The position numbers were made by a program, and so were the translations under genes. A stretch of DNA of 5,929 nt from Ignavibacteriales bacterium (GTDB taxonomy: Bacteria; Bacteroidota; Ignavibacteria; Ignavibacteriales; Melioribacteraceae): the NCBI GenBank assembly GCA_020059785.1, contig JAGVBL010000250.1, positions 1-5,929 on the forward strand, read 5' to 3'. Shown here one piece after another: positions 5,874 through 5,929 of this stretch (the stretch's first letter is position 1; each line of letters starts with the position of its first letter). Below the pieces are notes generated by a model that saw nothing but the letters and a program-made list of their open reading frames with translations, was not told where the DNA came from and did not search any database.

Positions 5874-5929
5874 CTGAGCTCTTTTAAACGGATGTAAACA
5901 AGCGAGAAGAATTCTGCATTATTAAATCA

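Larger units (their letters stand above)
5604..5929. other. Gene-free region with repeats and hairpins
   Basis: No coding frame of useful length was found on either strand in these 326 bases. The longest ATG-started frames are about a dozen codons or fewer. The region holds a hairpin soon after the kinase stop, a long-range stem at 5669-5723, and a group of direct repeats from 5728 to 5873. No tRNA, recognised riboswitch or convincing promoter was seen. Confidence 0.6.

Overview
The window is A+T-rich bacterial DNA carrying a run of two-component signalling genes, all on the + strand. The style of the kinases (stacked PAS and GAF sensors, C-terminal receivers), the orphan four-helix-bundle S23 gene and the weak ribosome binding sites suggest the Bacteroidota/Chlorobiota/Ignavibacteriota group. 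This is an inference: there is no rRNA or marker gene to confirm it.

Layout. From the left edge to 3412 is a very large membrane hybrid histidine kinase. Its true start lies upstream, because the frame is open to the first base and the visible N-terminus is the tail of a CHASE3-type sensor followed by one membrane helix. Next comes a 120-codon S23 / 23S rRNA intervening-sequence family gene (3432-3794). It is flanked by near-identical 21-bp direct repeats (3411-3431 and 3814-3834), with an inverted copy of the same repeat on the right (to 3876). From 3928 to 5603 is a second, cytosolic hybrid kinase of order receiver - HisKA - HATPase - receiver. It is broken into two reading frames by a -1 shift between about 4731 and 4758; a correctly phased A AAA AAA heptamer lies in that interval. 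The final 326 bases contain no gene. They hold two 51-bp direct repeats, a partial third copy and several hairpins.

How the genes may work together. Kinase 1 would sense periplasmic and cytoplasmic signals and phosphorylate its own C-terminal receiver. Kinase 2 starts and ends with a receiver and has no sensor of its own, so it could sit in the same phosphorelay. No Hpt domain, DNA-binding response regulator or enzymatic output is present, so the output must be encoded elsewhere.

The most unusual structure is a family of 7-bp-periodic repeats spread over the locus. They form a 103-bp in-frame insert inside the ATP-binding domain of kinase 1 (2643-2745), they supply the last codons and stop of kinase 1 and probably of kinase 2, and they flank the S23 gene on both sides. 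This suggests that the S23 gene and the heptamer repeats belong to one dispersed element that entered a kinase operon.
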